Source: Pirellulaceae bacterium (GTDB lineage Bacteria; Planctomycetota; Planctomycetia; Pirellulales; Pirellulaceae). From it: a stretch of 64,000 nt of DNA. The notes below the pieces were generated by a model. The model was given only the letters and a program-made list of their open reading frames with translations, was not told the DNA's origin and searched no databases. The translations under genes were made by a program, and so were the position numbers. Location of the stretch: the NCBI GenBank assembly GCA_022448315.1, contig JAKVCA010000019.1, positions 62,001-126,000 of the forward strand, in the 5' to 3' direction. Of this stretch, positions 29,340 to 38,344 are shown one piece after another (within the stretch, counting starts at the first letter, position 1; each line of letters begins with the position of its first letter).

Positions 29340-30047
29340 ATGGAAACGATGATGTCCAGATTTTCAATCGAACAGTTCATTCGCAGTACAGCCCAACAGG
29401 ATCGAGGGGAGGGTTTATTCGAGCTTGAAAGTGACCGGATGCTCGAAGCCAACCTTGATGGGGACTTGTGGATAAAAACCGGCTCGATGACGGCCTACAT
29501 TGGAAACATCCAGTTTTCCCGGGAACGAATTCTTGAGAAGGGGATCGGAAAGATGCTCAAGAAGGCAGTGACCGGCGAGGGCGCCAAGCTCACTCGTGCC
29601 TCGGGACAAGGGCGCATGTATCTCGCCGACATGGGAAAGAGTATCCAGATCCTGAATCTGGATGAAGATGCGATCTACGTGAACGGAAACGACCTACTCG
29701 CATTCGAACCGCAAATTGACTGGGACATCAAGGTGATGAGGAAACTCACGGCGGTCGTCGCGGGCGGTCTATTCAACGTCCACCTGCAGGGCTCGGGGAT
29801 GGTGGCCATCTCGACTCATTTCGAGCCACTGACCTTGATGGTAAAGCCCGGGCAACCCGTTCGCACCGACCCAAATGCCACGGTCGCTTGGTCAGGAAGT
29901 CTACAGCCCGAATTCAAAATTGACGCCTCTTTCAAGACGTTTCTGGGACGCGGCAGTGGTGAGACCGTGCAGATGGAGTTTGAGGGTGAGGGCTTCGTGG
30001 TCATTCAGCCTTATGAAGAAAATACATTTCAGTCACAAACCTCCTGA
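29340..30047 (+). CDS. AIM24-family (DUF124) protein
   Basis: 235 residues. It matches the AIM24/TerD-like beta-sandwich family, with Gly-rich strands such as GSMTAYIGNIQF, VFNVHLQGSGMVAIS-like FNVHLQGSGMVAIST, and WSGSLQPEFKID. The family is widespread in bacteria, and the mitochondrial AIM24 homologue affects inner-membrane organisation; the bacterial function is poorly known. No signal peptide, so it is probably cytoplasmic. Start could also be the ATG at 29349 or 29352. It is convergent with the acyl-CoA ligase gene. Confidence 0.85.
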   Translation: METMMSRFSIEQFIRSTAQQDRGEGLFELESDRMLEANLDGDLWIKTGSMTAYIGNIQFSRERILEKGIGKMLKKAVTGEGAKLTRASGQGRMYLADMGKSIQILNLDEDAIYVNGNDLLAFEPQIDWDIKVMRKLTAVVAGGLFNVHLQGSGMVAISTHFEPLTLMVKPGQPVRTDPNATVAWSGSLQPEFKIDASFKTFLGRGSGETVQMEFEGEGFVVIQPYEENTFQSQTS

Positions 30048-30222
30048 GTTCCCAGCCGCAGCAACTTGAATGGCCGCTGCTCACTGCCGGCTCTCCGCAC
30101 CGCCGGATCTCATTACCACGGCATCGAAAGTTGGGCCCCATTTAATTCCAGGCCTTGCTCTACCGTTTTATCCGAACTGAAATTCGGCGGCAGAATCCGT
30201 TTCGTGTCGCGTGCCTTAACGA

Positions 30223-31851
30223 TCACCGGCGTTTTCGCTCACGGCGTGCCTGTTGATAAGAAGCTTCAATGGAATCGCTGTAGTCCTGTTCGATTTTCTG
30301 GCGGCGAAGCGAGCCTTTGACAGTCAATTGGTCGTTGGCCAAAGAAAAAGGTTCCGAGACGATCACCACACAGCCGATTTGCTCGTAGCGGCTGAGGTCG
30401 TGCAGTTGACGCTCCGCGAGCGTCCGCCACTGCGATGGCTCATCGTCCCCGGAAGGAGCCTCAGGCACGATCAAAGCAGCCAAAAAGTCACGGCGATCTC
30501 CAACGACCATGCACTGGTGAATCTTCGAAGAAGAAAGCAGGCGGTGCTCAATCAAACTTGGGTCAATATTCTTTCCCCCGTTAGTGACGATCAATTCTTT
30601 TTTTCGACCGGTGAGCGTCAGGAACCCGTCCGCATCGAGGACACCCGTATCCCCGGTCCTGAACCAATCCCCATCAAAGACAGCCCGCGTCCCTTCCTCG
30701 TCTTGGTAATAGCCCATCATGACATTTTGCCCTCTGGCAAGAACCTCGTTGTCTTCCGCAAGCCTGATCTCGACGCCTGGCGCGACTCGCCCCACAGCTC
30801 CAAGTTTCATTTGCGAGGGCGATGAAGAGGTGAGCACGGGCGAGGTTTCGGTAAGTCCATAACCCGTGATCAAGGTCACTCCCTGGGAGTCATACCACCG
30901 CTGAACATGGTCGGGCAGTGGCGCACCTCCACAGTTGCAGATTCTTATTTGCCCGCCGAGTTGCTGCCGCAGCCAAACCGGATCTTCAATTCGGTCTTCC
31001 CGTTGCGCCTGCCGAAAGAACTTCTCGTAAAAGTACGGGACACCGTTCAGATAGGTCGGATGCGAGTTCTGAATATCCTCAAAAACCGAGGCCATTGACC
31101 TTGCAAGGACAAGTTGACACCCAGAGGCCAACCAGGTGTAGAGATCACAGGTTCGCGCAAAAATATGGCTCAATGGGAGAAATCCGACTCGCACATCTGT
31201 CGTGTAAAGCGGCAGCACCTCAAGGATCGACTGGATATTGGAAAGCAAGTTGCGTTGCGAAAGCATAACGCCTTTTGGAGCACCGGTCGTTCCCGAGGTA
31301 TACAGAATGGTCGTCATTGAGTCCAAATTGCACGGCTCGGCAGGCGCTTCATAATCCGGGACATCTGCCAAAATTTGGCCATCTTCATCCAGCTGAAATA
31401 GACGATCCTCGCGTCTTGTTTGCTGTGACTCATTGTCAAAGAAGCGGTAGACACACTTCGATTCAGCCTGCTTTTGATCGATTTGCAACTTGGCGAGAGC
31501 ATTTGAGTTGGATGCAATCGTCAACACGGCCCCGCAGTGGTCGGAAAACGCTTTAACCTGCGAGGGAGGCAAGCTGGCATGCAGCGGGACACCGACCGCC
31601 CCAATCCACTGGATTGCCAGATCAGCAACAATCCACTCCCAGCGATTTTCTGACCACAGCACGACGCGATCCCCCGGTTGCACTCCCGCGTGCCTCAGGT
31701 TCGCTGCTGCTCCGACAACAAGCTGCTGAAGTTCGGACCAAGTCCAACTTCGCCAAGCCTCACGATCGAATGCGGTTAAAGAAGTCGTCTGCGGACTCTT
31801 CGCCACTCGTTCCAAGAGCAAGCTGCATATCGATGTAAAACCTGTTTGCAT
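30223..31851 (-). CDS. AMP-dependent acyl-CoA synthetase/ligase
   Basis: About 542 residues, a full-length ANL-superfamily enzyme. The P-loop motif YTSGTTGAPKGVM is near residue 190, the A5 motif is in TGYGLTETSP, the A7 motif in WFRTGDTG and the A8 hinge in LTGRKKELIVTNGGKNI. This pattern is typical of long-chain fatty acyl-CoA ligases (FadD/FAA type), which activate fatty acids through an acyl-adenylate. A C-terminal lysine in LTVKGSLRR matches the usual catalytic lysine. The gene follows a 3-hydroxyacyl-CoA dehydrogenase by about 70 bases, suggesting a fatty-acid activation and oxidation operon. The ATG at 31863 is an alternative start. Confidence 0.93.
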   Translation of the reverse strand: MQTGFTSICSLLLERVAKSPQTTSLTAFDREAWRSWTWSELQQLVVGAAANLRHAGVQPGDRVVLWSENRWEWIVADLAIQWIGAVGVPLHASLPPSQVKAFSDHCGAVLTIASNSNALAKLQIDQKQAESKCVYRFFDNESQQTRREDRLFQLDEDGQILADVPDYEAPAEPCNLDSMTTILYTSGTTGAPKGVMLSQRNLLSNIQSILEVLPLYTTDVRVGFLPLSHIFARTCDLYTWLASGCQLVLARSMASVFEDIQNSHPTYLNGVPYFYEKFFRQAQREDRIEDPVWLRQQLGGQIRICNCGGAPLPDHVQRWYDSQGVTLITGYGLTETSPVLTSSSPSQMKLGAVGRVAPGVEIRLAEDNEVLARGQNVMMGYYQDEEGTRAVFDGDWFRTGDTGVLDADGFLTLTGRKKELIVTNGGKNIDPSLIEHRLLSSSKIHQCMVVGDRRDFLAALIVPEAPSGDDEPSQWRTLAERQLHDLSRYEQIGCVVIVSEPFSLANDQLTVKGSLRRQKIEQDYSDSIEASYQQARRERKRR

Positions 31852-31921
31852 TCGAACATCCACTTTGTGCGGACCGTTGGAGCAATGGGCTCAATTTGAA
31901 TAGCTCAATTCGACCAGTCGC

Positions 31922-33193
31922 TTATTGTGACATGATTACTGCGGCATGTTGACGCAATCGTTCAAGCATCGGCTCGATTTCAGGAATCATCTCCCACGCA
32001 AAAGAATCCACATGTCCTTCCTGAAGGGCCCACTGGAACGGACCGCCCAAATCTCGAGAAATCCCCAGACCGAATAGCCACGCGGAATCCACAGCTCGGG
32101 CATCTTTGACGTAACCCTCGTCGCATACCGCCACAGCCTCGCGAATCAGCGCTGTCCAGAGACAGCTCTGGATCCACGCTCTGTCCGCCGACCTCAGCGT
32201 GCCGCTGTGATACCTTTGCCAAATGGAGTTTACTTCCTCGCAAACCCCTCCCAAAATTTCAGGCCTTGTCGATAGAAACTCGAGCTGCGTCGCCCGTGAG
32301 CTGTCTCGAATCCCGCCTTGATCGTAATCGTAAATGCCATGATCGACCTTTCGGCCAAGCCGACGTCGTTTCACCAAAGCGGGCAGGAGTGGAGAAGGCC
32401 GGGGTTGGTCCGGGAATTTACGCCAAAATACGGCCCCTGCTCGAACGACGGTGTCCAGACCGATGTGGTCCATCGCGATGAATGGGCCAAAACCGAGTCC
32501 AAACTCCAAGGCGGCCCGATCGATCTCCACCGGAAAGATCCCATCAGCCCACAGTTCCACGGCTCGTACGAGCACCGCGTTGAGAAGACGATTCACCAGA
32601 AAACCGATTTCATCGCCGACCACGAGGGGCAATTTGCCAAGCTGCTTGCACCACTGGCAAGCGGAGGTCACCCACAAAGGCGATCCCCCTTCAGGCGCAA
32701 CAATTTCAATGATCTCCCGGTCTCTTACCGGCAGGAGAAAGTGCATTCCCACCAAGCGGTCGGGATTCGTCAGGGAATCCGCCAGTGACTTAAGAGGTAA
32801 AGTCGAAGTATTTGACGTCAGCAAGGTACTCTTGGGTATCCACTGCTCCAGCTCGGCCAACAATCGACGCTTTGCCTCCAATTGCTCGGTGATGGTCTCG
32901 ATGACCAAAGCGTAAGGACGAGATGCCACATCCGCTAATTCTGGATGAAACTGCACGTTGCATTCTGGATCACGACGGGCCAGGTGTTGGGCAAGGTCGC
33001 TGGCCGCCTGCCGCTGGGTATCGTACAAACCGATGGGCACGCCGGCGTCCGCTGCCAACGTCGCGATTTCCGCCCCCATTGTGCCCGCACCGACAATCAA
33101 AATCGGCATGCCGGCCAAATCTTGGGGAGTTGGCACCTCCGAAGTTTGGCGAAGCCAGGTTCGCAGCTCGTTCAGATAGTCGATATTATCCAT
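31922..33193 (-). CDS. 3-hydroxyacyl-CoA dehydrogenase family protein
   Basis: About 423 residues from the ATG at 33193; the frame extends 58 codons upstream with no coding character. The NAD-binding motif LIVGAGTMGAEIA is near residue 30, followed by LVIETITEQLEAKRRLL, the SNTSTLPL and GMHFLLPV catalytic region, and a C-terminal helical dimerisation domain (GFLVNRLLNAVL, FGLGFGPFIAMDHIGLD). It oxidises L-3-hydroxyacyl-CoA in beta-oxidation or a related pathway. No enoyl-CoA hydratase domain is fused. The acyl-CoA ligase gene follows on the same strand. Confidence 0.9.
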   Translation of the reverse strand: MDNIDYLNELRTWLRQTSEVPTPQDLAGMPILIVGAGTMGAEIATLAADAGVPIGLYDTQRQAASDLAQHLARRDPECNVQFHPELADVASRPYALVIETITEQLEAKRRLLAELEQWIPKSTLLTSNTSTLPLKSLADSLTNPDRLVGMHFLLPVRDREIIEIVAPEGGSPLWVTSACQWCKQLGKLPLVVGDEIGFLVNRLLNAVLVRAVELWADGIFPVEIDRAALEFGLGFGPFIAMDHIGLDTVVRAGAVFWRKFPDQPRPSPLLPALVKRRRLGRKVDHGIYDYDQGGIRDSSRATQLEFLSTRPEILGGVCEEVNSIWQRYHSGTLRSADRAWIQSCLWTALIREAVAVCDEGYVKDARAVDSAWLFGLGISRDLGGPFQWALQEGHVDSFAWEMIPEIEPMLERLRQHAAVIMSQ

Positions 33194-33507
33194 TCGCTTG
33201 AAAATATAACTTGGGTTATCCGTAAAGATCGAGCATCCCAATTGATCGACTTGGCACCTTCCATCGGGCAAAGTGCCACACTCCGGAAAGGCTAACAATG
33301 ACCGAGTCGAACGAGGTAACCAGACACTTCTGTCTAACCCCCACTCCACGTTGGAGCGATCGATCATAACTCAATCTGGATCGGATCCAACCGGTCTCCG
33401 ATAACGACCTTGGAATGCGATCGGTGAGCATTGGCAAGATACCGTGAAGCCACTAGAGTATCATGATTAACTCAAGGACCTCTCTACAACTTTCAGGGCA
33501 CTGATTT
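33194..33507. other. Divergent intergenic region, no cobalamin riboswitch seen
   Basis: About 314 bases between the leftward dehydrogenase and the rightward DUF4430 gene. I looked for a B12 box because of the downstream genes. Apart from the short GAAGCCACTAG near 33450 I see none of the conserved riboswitch core. Confidence 0.35.
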
Positions 33508-33963
33508 ATGCAACGTTCATTGAGGTACACCTTCCCTCCGAATTGTTTCAGCAAGCGATTGGCTGCACTGCTGCTGGTGGCTTTGGGGGTAAGCTCCGCC
33601 CCGGCGATCTCTGAGGTTCGAGCCCAAAGCCCCACCCAGCCGACGGTGATGGACAAGCTACGCCTGAAAATTGTTTCCGGCGAAGAAAAACAGATGTTTG
33701 AGATCGAATCCTCGGAGAAACTCAAGACCGTCTCGGATCTGCTGAAATATGTCGCAGACGCCGATGAATCCTTCAAATACAAGTCGAGAGGCAGTGGCCG
33801 TACTTTTTTCATCACCGAAATCAATGGCCAGAAGAATGAAGGGGCCAGAGGACGCAATTGGATCTACACGGTCAACGGCAAACTTGGGAACAAAAGTGCC
33901 GGCTTGTTTGAGATCAAGCCAGGTGATGAGATAGAATGGAATCTCAAGCGTTATCGCCCCTGA
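33508..33963 (+). CDS. Exported DUF4430 protein
   Basis: 151 residues. A signal peptide (hydrophobic LAALLLVALGVSSAPA, cleavage near VRA-QS, residue 39) precedes one DUF4430 domain: TFFITEINGQKNEG, WIYTVNG, and GLFEIKPGDEIEWNLKRY at the C-terminus. This domain is related to the cobalamin-binding beta domain of transcobalamin/intrinsic factor. The next gene, 92 bases downstream, encodes an ECF-S-like membrane protein. That pairing suggests a periplasmic ligand-binding role in cofactor uptake, which is inference. Confidence 0.85.
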   Translation: MQRSLRYTFPPNCFSKRLAALLLVALGVSSAPAISEVRAQSPTQPTVMDKLRLKIVSGEEKQMFEIESSEKLKTVSDLLKYVADADESFKYKSRGSGRTFFITEINGQKNEGARGRNWIYTVNGKLGNKSAGLFEIKPGDEIEWNLKRYRP

Positions 33964-34055
33964 ATTACGATGCGATCCCGTTTGATAATTTTTAAGGATT
34001 CCAGCAACCTTGACCCCGCTTTCGAAAAGCGAAAATAACCATAGGCGAAGCAAAT

Positions 34056-34652
34056 ATGTGGACTTCAGAAGATTCTCAGCCCCGAGAGTCATGGTTGGGT
34101 GACATCGCTATCACAGGGGCCCTCGTAGTGATCGGGGTTCTGTTGAGATTGCTGTGCGTTTCTTGGCCGAATTTCTCTCCGGTTGCCGGCTTGGCACTGC
34201 TGGCAGGGTTGACCTTGAGGCACCGAAGCCTGGCTGTTTTCATTCCCATCATGACCATGTTGATCAGCGATCAGTTCCTGACAGGCTATGAATTCCAAGT
34301 CATGGTCAGTGTCTATGGCTGCTTGGTGGCCCCGGTCTTCCTTGGTCGGCTGGGCCGAAGCTGGTTGCTCAAAAGTCAAAGTCGGCTTTGGATGCGTGCC
34401 TTGGGGTTAGGAACTGCGGCCGGCTTGGCCTCCAGCATCCTGTTTTTTCTTGTCACCAACGCAACCTATTGGATGACCTTCGAAATCGGGCATCGCTCTT
34501 TATGGCAATGCTACATCGACGGACTGCCTTTCTTTCGGTACACAGCGTCAGGGGATTTGATCTTCAGCATGGTCGCCACGCTGGTCACTTCATCGGTCGC
34601 TGTATTTTCCCGTGCGGCTCAGACTTCCGCGTCAATCAAAACCGAAAGCTGA
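34056..34652 (+). CDS. DUF6580-like integral membrane protein, ECF-S-like
   Basis: 198 residues, about six transmembrane helices. It shows the family features: RLLCVSWPNFSPVAGLALLAG in the first helical hairpin, LISDQF in the loop, and LPFFRYTASGDLIFS near the C-terminus. Relatives are annotated as putative transporters resembling S-components of energy-coupling-factor systems. With the upstream DUF4430 gene it may import a corrinoid or similar cofactor. No ATPase or T-component is nearby. It is convergent with the ketoacyl-synthase-like gene. Confidence 0.78.
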   Translation: MWTSEDSQPRESWLGDIAITGALVVIGVLLRLLCVSWPNFSPVAGLALLAGLTLRHRSLAVFIPIMTMLISDQFLTGYEFQVMVSVYGCLVAPVFLGRLGRSWLLKSQSRLWMRALGLGTAAGLASSILFFLVTNATYWMTFEIGHRSLWQCYIDGLPFFRYTASGDLIFSMVATLVTSSVAVFSRAAQTSASIKTES

Positions 34653-34796
34653 TGCGATCCTTGCTCTTTGCACAAGGGCACTCTGAACAACTCTATCCCG
34701 CGAACTCCGGTCTGCCGCATGCTGAGTTCATTGCCAATAAGCGTTCAGGACCGCGCCGTTCAAGCCCGAGGTTTACAGCTGCAGGGAGCCTTGTCG

Positions 34797-36113
34797 TCAA
34801 GAGAATCGACGAATGATGACGGCGCTCGCCTGCCCCTGTGGGGTGATGCTGAGGTTCAATACCGAATCCCCCGGATTTCCGCATTCACGACTGATCCGAA
34901 TGGGACAGTCTGGGTCGGGAGTCTCGTAGTTGAGCGTACCGAACAATTGATTTTCCCGAATCGCAAGCAAACTGCTCATGGCTTCTACCAGTCCGCTTGC
35001 AGCGCCGAGGTTTCCGGTAAAACTTTTCGCAGCCACGACGGGGGTTTCCGATTCGTTGAAGATTTCATGAATCGCGACCGCTTCCTCACGGTCGCAGCGA
35101 CTCGTTGCCAGGCCGTGAGCATGAACGTGCCCAATTTCGGAAGGTTGCATCCCAGCAGATTTGAGTGCGTTCGTCATCACGTTCTTGAACGCCTGACGGT
35201 AGTTAGCGACACCTTGTCGATCGATGGCTGCTGACGAGGCATGCCCCACCACCTCGCCGAAAATCTCAGCACCTCTCTTTTCCGCGAATTCCAGAGACTC
35301 CAGCATCATCGCTGCCGCGCCCTCACCCAGCACTTCGCCCGTTCGATGGAGATCAAAGGGGCGGCATGTTTTACCTGCATCACTCTCACCAGGGGCAATT
35401 TGCTCCTGCAACACCACGTGGAGCGTCCGGAGTTGGTGTACGCGTGTTCCAGTCGCTCCTGCAAGGATCTGGTCGGCCCAACCCCGCTGAATGGTCGTGA
35501 CCGCCTCACCGATGGCGAGATTGCTTGAAGCTTCTCGAATGGTGATCGAATTATTCGGGCCTCGCAGATCATTGTAGATCGCGATATGGCTGGCGGGCAT
35601 GTTCGGAAGATACTTTAACAGCCAAAGCGGTTGCACACCCGGCAGGCCGTTGTCAGCCCAGCGAGTGAAATCGAAGCGACCCTCTTCATTCAAACACTTC
35701 TGGATACCGACAGAAAACTCACCGGGAAGTGTCAAGATGTAGTCCGAGCCATAGACGACTCCAACACGGTCCGGATCGTGTTCATCCTTGACGAATCCGC
35801 TAGCGGCCAATGCGAGTTGAGAGACAGCCACTCCCATCTCAATCTCTCGACACATCACTTTCAGCCCCTTCTTGATGGTCCTGGCCATCTTTTTTTCCAT
35901 GGGACCGAAGTCGTCTATCTGGCCTTTAAATTCTCGTGCCTCTCCCCCGACTTTGGTCGGTAGATGCTCTGTGGGCAACGACTCCAATGGGCCAACGCCG
36001 CTACGCTGATTCATCAACGAGTCCCAAACGGACTGCAGACTGTTGCCGATGGGGCTGATCAGCCCCATACCTGTTATCACGATGCGACTAGGTGAATCTG
36101 CCACGACTTTCAC
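34797..36113 (-). CDS. Beta-ketoacyl-ACP synthase homologue lacking the catalytic Cys
   Basis: 438 residues, full-length KAS II/FabF fold, opening RIVITGMGLISPIGN. Alignment by eye with FabF shows the nucleophile loop (ATACTSGVHNIG in E. coli) replaced by TIREASSNLAIG, so Cys is Glu194. The first histidine is kept (His333 in HAHGLATSRCD), the lysine is kept (Lys363 in KSFTGN), and the second histidine is Asn368. The triad is therefore Glu-His-Asn rather than Cys-His-His. It cannot condense through an acyl-enzyme intermediate. Decarboxylase-like (KSQ/chain-length-factor) or structural roles are possible. The rest of the protein is intact, so it does not look like a decaying pseudogene. Confidence 0.88.
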   Translation of the reverse strand: MKVVADSPSRIVITGMGLISPIGNSLQSVWDSLMNQRSGVGPLESLPTEHLPTKVGGEAREFKGQIDDFGPMEKKMARTIKKGLKVMCREIEMGVAVSQLALAASGFVKDEHDPDRVGVVYGSDYILTLPGEFSVGIQKCLNEEGRFDFTRWADNGLPGVQPLWLLKYLPNMPASHIAIYNDLRGPNNSITIREASSNLAIGEAVTTIQRGWADQILAGATGTRVHQLRTLHVVLQEQIAPGESDAGKTCRPFDLHRTGEVLGEGAAAMMLESLEFAEKRGAEIFGEVVGHASSAAIDRQGVANYRQAFKNVMTNALKSAGMQPSEIGHVHAHGLATSRCDREEAVAIHEIFNESETPVVAAKSFTGNLGAASGLVEAMSSLLAIRENQLFGTLNYETPDPDCPIRISRECGNPGDSVLNLSITPQGQASAVIIRRFS

Positions 36114-36333
36114 GGCCTTCGAGGACTAAACGATACGGGGCAACTCCAGGGCTTCGGCTCGAAGCCCGATGCGTCGGACCGACCCTGACAATCTCCTTAT
36201 TCTAGTTGTTCACAACCACACGTCGAGATGGCATGAGCCAGAGCCTTGTTCCCGGAATCCGAGCCCTCAAATCCCCATTCTAACAGCAGGCTTTGCATCA
36301 CTCCGATCGGGTCGCCTCAAGGAGTTGGAAGGA

Positions 36334-37686
36334 TCAATAGCGGCCTTGGCTGTTCACCGAAGGTCGCACCGCGGTGGCCGCTGCATTTCCGCCTGTGGTC
36401 GGTAGACCCGTGGTTTCGCTGGCTCGCTTGACCTCGAAAAATAAAAGGGCATCTGCTCTTCCGGAAGACTGCAAACCTGGGATTGGGATCAGGCCATTCG
36501 AGGTGGATCCGGGGGTTGCAACAACCCCACAGCTGAGCAGCAGAACTTTATCTGCGGGCCACTTGAATCGCTCGTGAAGCCGCCAAGTGACCACCTGCGG
36601 CACCTGGATCATGGATCGCTGGGCCTGACCAAGCGGATTTCGGAGGTCAATATTAACGGTCTGAAATTTTTCCAGTTGATTGACATGACATTTGACGACG
36701 GCCTCGATCAGATCACCTTCCCGAGATTTCAGCGAACTGACTTCCAACGCATACCCCTCGTTCAATGAGCCGTTCATGGGCATGGCTGCAATGGGGTTGG
36801 CTGGATTGGGAATCAAACTTTCGATGTAATTTACCGGGCGGGTTCGGTGAAGAAACTCAGTGTGTCCACTCGGCACATAAATCGAGGGTCCTTGAATCTC
36901 ACGGAAGTCACTCCGCCGTTTCAACTCACCCAGCAAAACCGCTGCATTCTCTCGGCTCACCAGCCAACCTTGGATGCCATCAGACTGCACTTGGATCGGC
37001 TGCAATATCGAGAAGGCGCGACTCCGCCAATTCGGACTTCCTACGGTGACGACATGAAACGTCAGGACATCATTCGCGGCCTTGGGATCCACAAATCGAT
37101 CGACGATGTCATAAACGGTCGCTTGAACTTCGGGCGAGTGATAAACACGCAAGGTGTCACTGGTCGCGTTTAGAATGCCGAGCGGTTCGTTGAACCAGAG
37201 ATCGGTCCCAGTTTCTCGCAAAATCCAGTCGATGATTTCCTGTTGGGGTCGACTCTCTTTGGGAAATTTACTCGTGAAAGGTGAAATATCATAGTTTCGC
37301 CAAACCTGTCCGGCTGTGCGGGGCAGAACTTCTCCACCGGGAGTCACCTTCGCTATGTGTGCGAGCGGAGCGGCGTTTGCCGTTGAGGAGTTGCGATTCT
37401 TTACTCCGCTGTTGGACCCCCGAGACTGCCAGTCCGTCGTTCCCTGATTGGCCACGGGGGGCCGGACAGGGCTCGCAACCGACCCGCGGTCGCCTGACTG
37501 AGAAGCCGCAAAAGGGCTTACACCTGTCGTGGTTCCATTGTTTTGGGTCGAGGCGGCAGGCGGTGGAATAATTGCCGGCTGACCAAATTGTTGTGCAGAA
37601 AGGATCTCAGGAGGGAGGAGCTCAGGACTGCCCCCGAACAAAAATAAAGCGAGTCCCATTCGCCATGGAATCGATCGATTTTTCAT
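36334..37686 (-). CDS. Exported protein, possibly secretin-related
   Basis: 450 residues with an N-terminal signal region (MGLALFLFGGSPELLPPEILSAQ), a Ser/Pro/Asn-rich linker to about residue 105, and a globular domain. Part of it (VYDIVDRFVD near residue 190, then FHVVTVGSPNWRSRAF) recalls the small N-domains of secretin-type proteins, followed by strand-rich sequence (AVLLGELKRRSDFREIQGPSI). No secretin pore domain is recognised, so the relation is tentative. It lies upstream of the ketoacyl-synthase-like gene on the same strand, 220 bases away. Confidence 0.72.
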   Translation of the reverse strand: MKNRSIPWRMGLALFLFGGSPELLPPEILSAQQFGQPAIIPPPAASTQNNGTTTGVSPFAASQSGDRGSVASPVRPPVANQGTTDWQSRGSNSGVKNRNSSTANAAPLAHIAKVTPGGEVLPRTAGQVWRNYDISPFTSKFPKESRPQQEIIDWILRETGTDLWFNEPLGILNATSDTLRVYHSPEVQATVYDIVDRFVDPKAANDVLTFHVVTVGSPNWRSRAFSILQPIQVQSDGIQGWLVSRENAAVLLGELKRRSDFREIQGPSIYVPSGHTEFLHRTRPVNYIESLIPNPANPIAAMPMNGSLNEGYALEVSSLKSREGDLIEAVVKCHVNQLEKFQTVNIDLRNPLGQAQRSMIQVPQVVTWRLHERFKWPADKVLLLSCGVVATPGSTSNGLIPIPGLQSSGRADALLFFEVKRASETTGLPTTGGNAAATAVRPSVNSQGRY

Positions 37687-38188
37687 CTTATTGAGCCTCC
37701 TGTATTCCTTGGATGAACGCCTCAGTCGTCATTGTTCGAGGTTTTACCGAGTACCCGGGAGCGAAAAAACCGTACAAATGCCTTTGAAATTTGACTTCAG
37801 CGACCGCGTTTCGGAGCGAAATCGTCCTCTCGACAGAAACGAATCAGCGGACACTAGTGAACTTTGGTAAACCATGCAAGAGGAATCGCCGGGACGTTCT
37901 CGAGGCAAAAATCACCGCACGGGCGACCTCACGCAAGTTCGCCCCCATTTCGCGAAGATGAAGATCGGCACCTTGATTAAGTGCGGCCCCCGCATCCTGC
38001 CTTTCCCTCCCGATGGTGCCCCCCATACATCCACAAGGACTCGGTCTTGTTAAGGTTCAGCCGCGATTTGCCAACGGTGACCGGGATCCTCCTCCCGCTT
38101 TATTTGTGTCCAAGTGTGGGGCACCACTGACTCGGAGGACGCCTCGAAAGGATCGGCGATCGAATGGCTGAGAAATTAGGAGGTGTCC
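37687..38188. other. No gene recognised
   Basis: About 500 bases upstream of the exported protein (leftward) and of the small 51-codon gene (rightward), so a divergent promoter region. No credible longer gene, RNA or repeat was seen. Confidence 0.35.
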
Positions 38189-38344
38189 GTGAAACTGGCC
38201 ATGAAGTCGGGCAGGATGCTACTGGTTTACATCGAAGATGTTGATTCTGATTCGTCCCGGCAAGGACCGGCTTCTCCTATCGATCCGTGGATTGAATGGA
38301 TCGAAGAGGAAGGGGAGGACTTTGAGAAGATCAGGCGGAGTTAA
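38189..38344 (+). CDS. Small acidic protein, 51 residues, strong Shine-Dalgarno
   Basis: A GTG at 38189 follows TTAGGAGGTG (AGGAGG at 38178-38183) with a five-base spacing, one of the best ribosome binding sites in the window. The frame ends with TAA at 38342-38344. The product is hydrophobic at first (AMKSGRMLLVYIEDV) and then acidic with two tryptophans (PWIEWIEEEGEDFEKI). No family is recognised, and no export signal is clear. A short real gene is inferred from the start site and amino-acid composition; it may also be a leader peptide. Confidence 0.5.
   Translation: MKLAMKSGRMLLVYIEDVDSDSSRQGPASPIDPWIEWIEEEGEDFEKIRRS

Noticed and set aside
33370-33507. Possible cobalamin riboswitch before the DUF4430 gene
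   Set aside because: Only a short GAAGCCACTAG resembles part of the motif. The conserved core and the B12 box are absent and the space is short.
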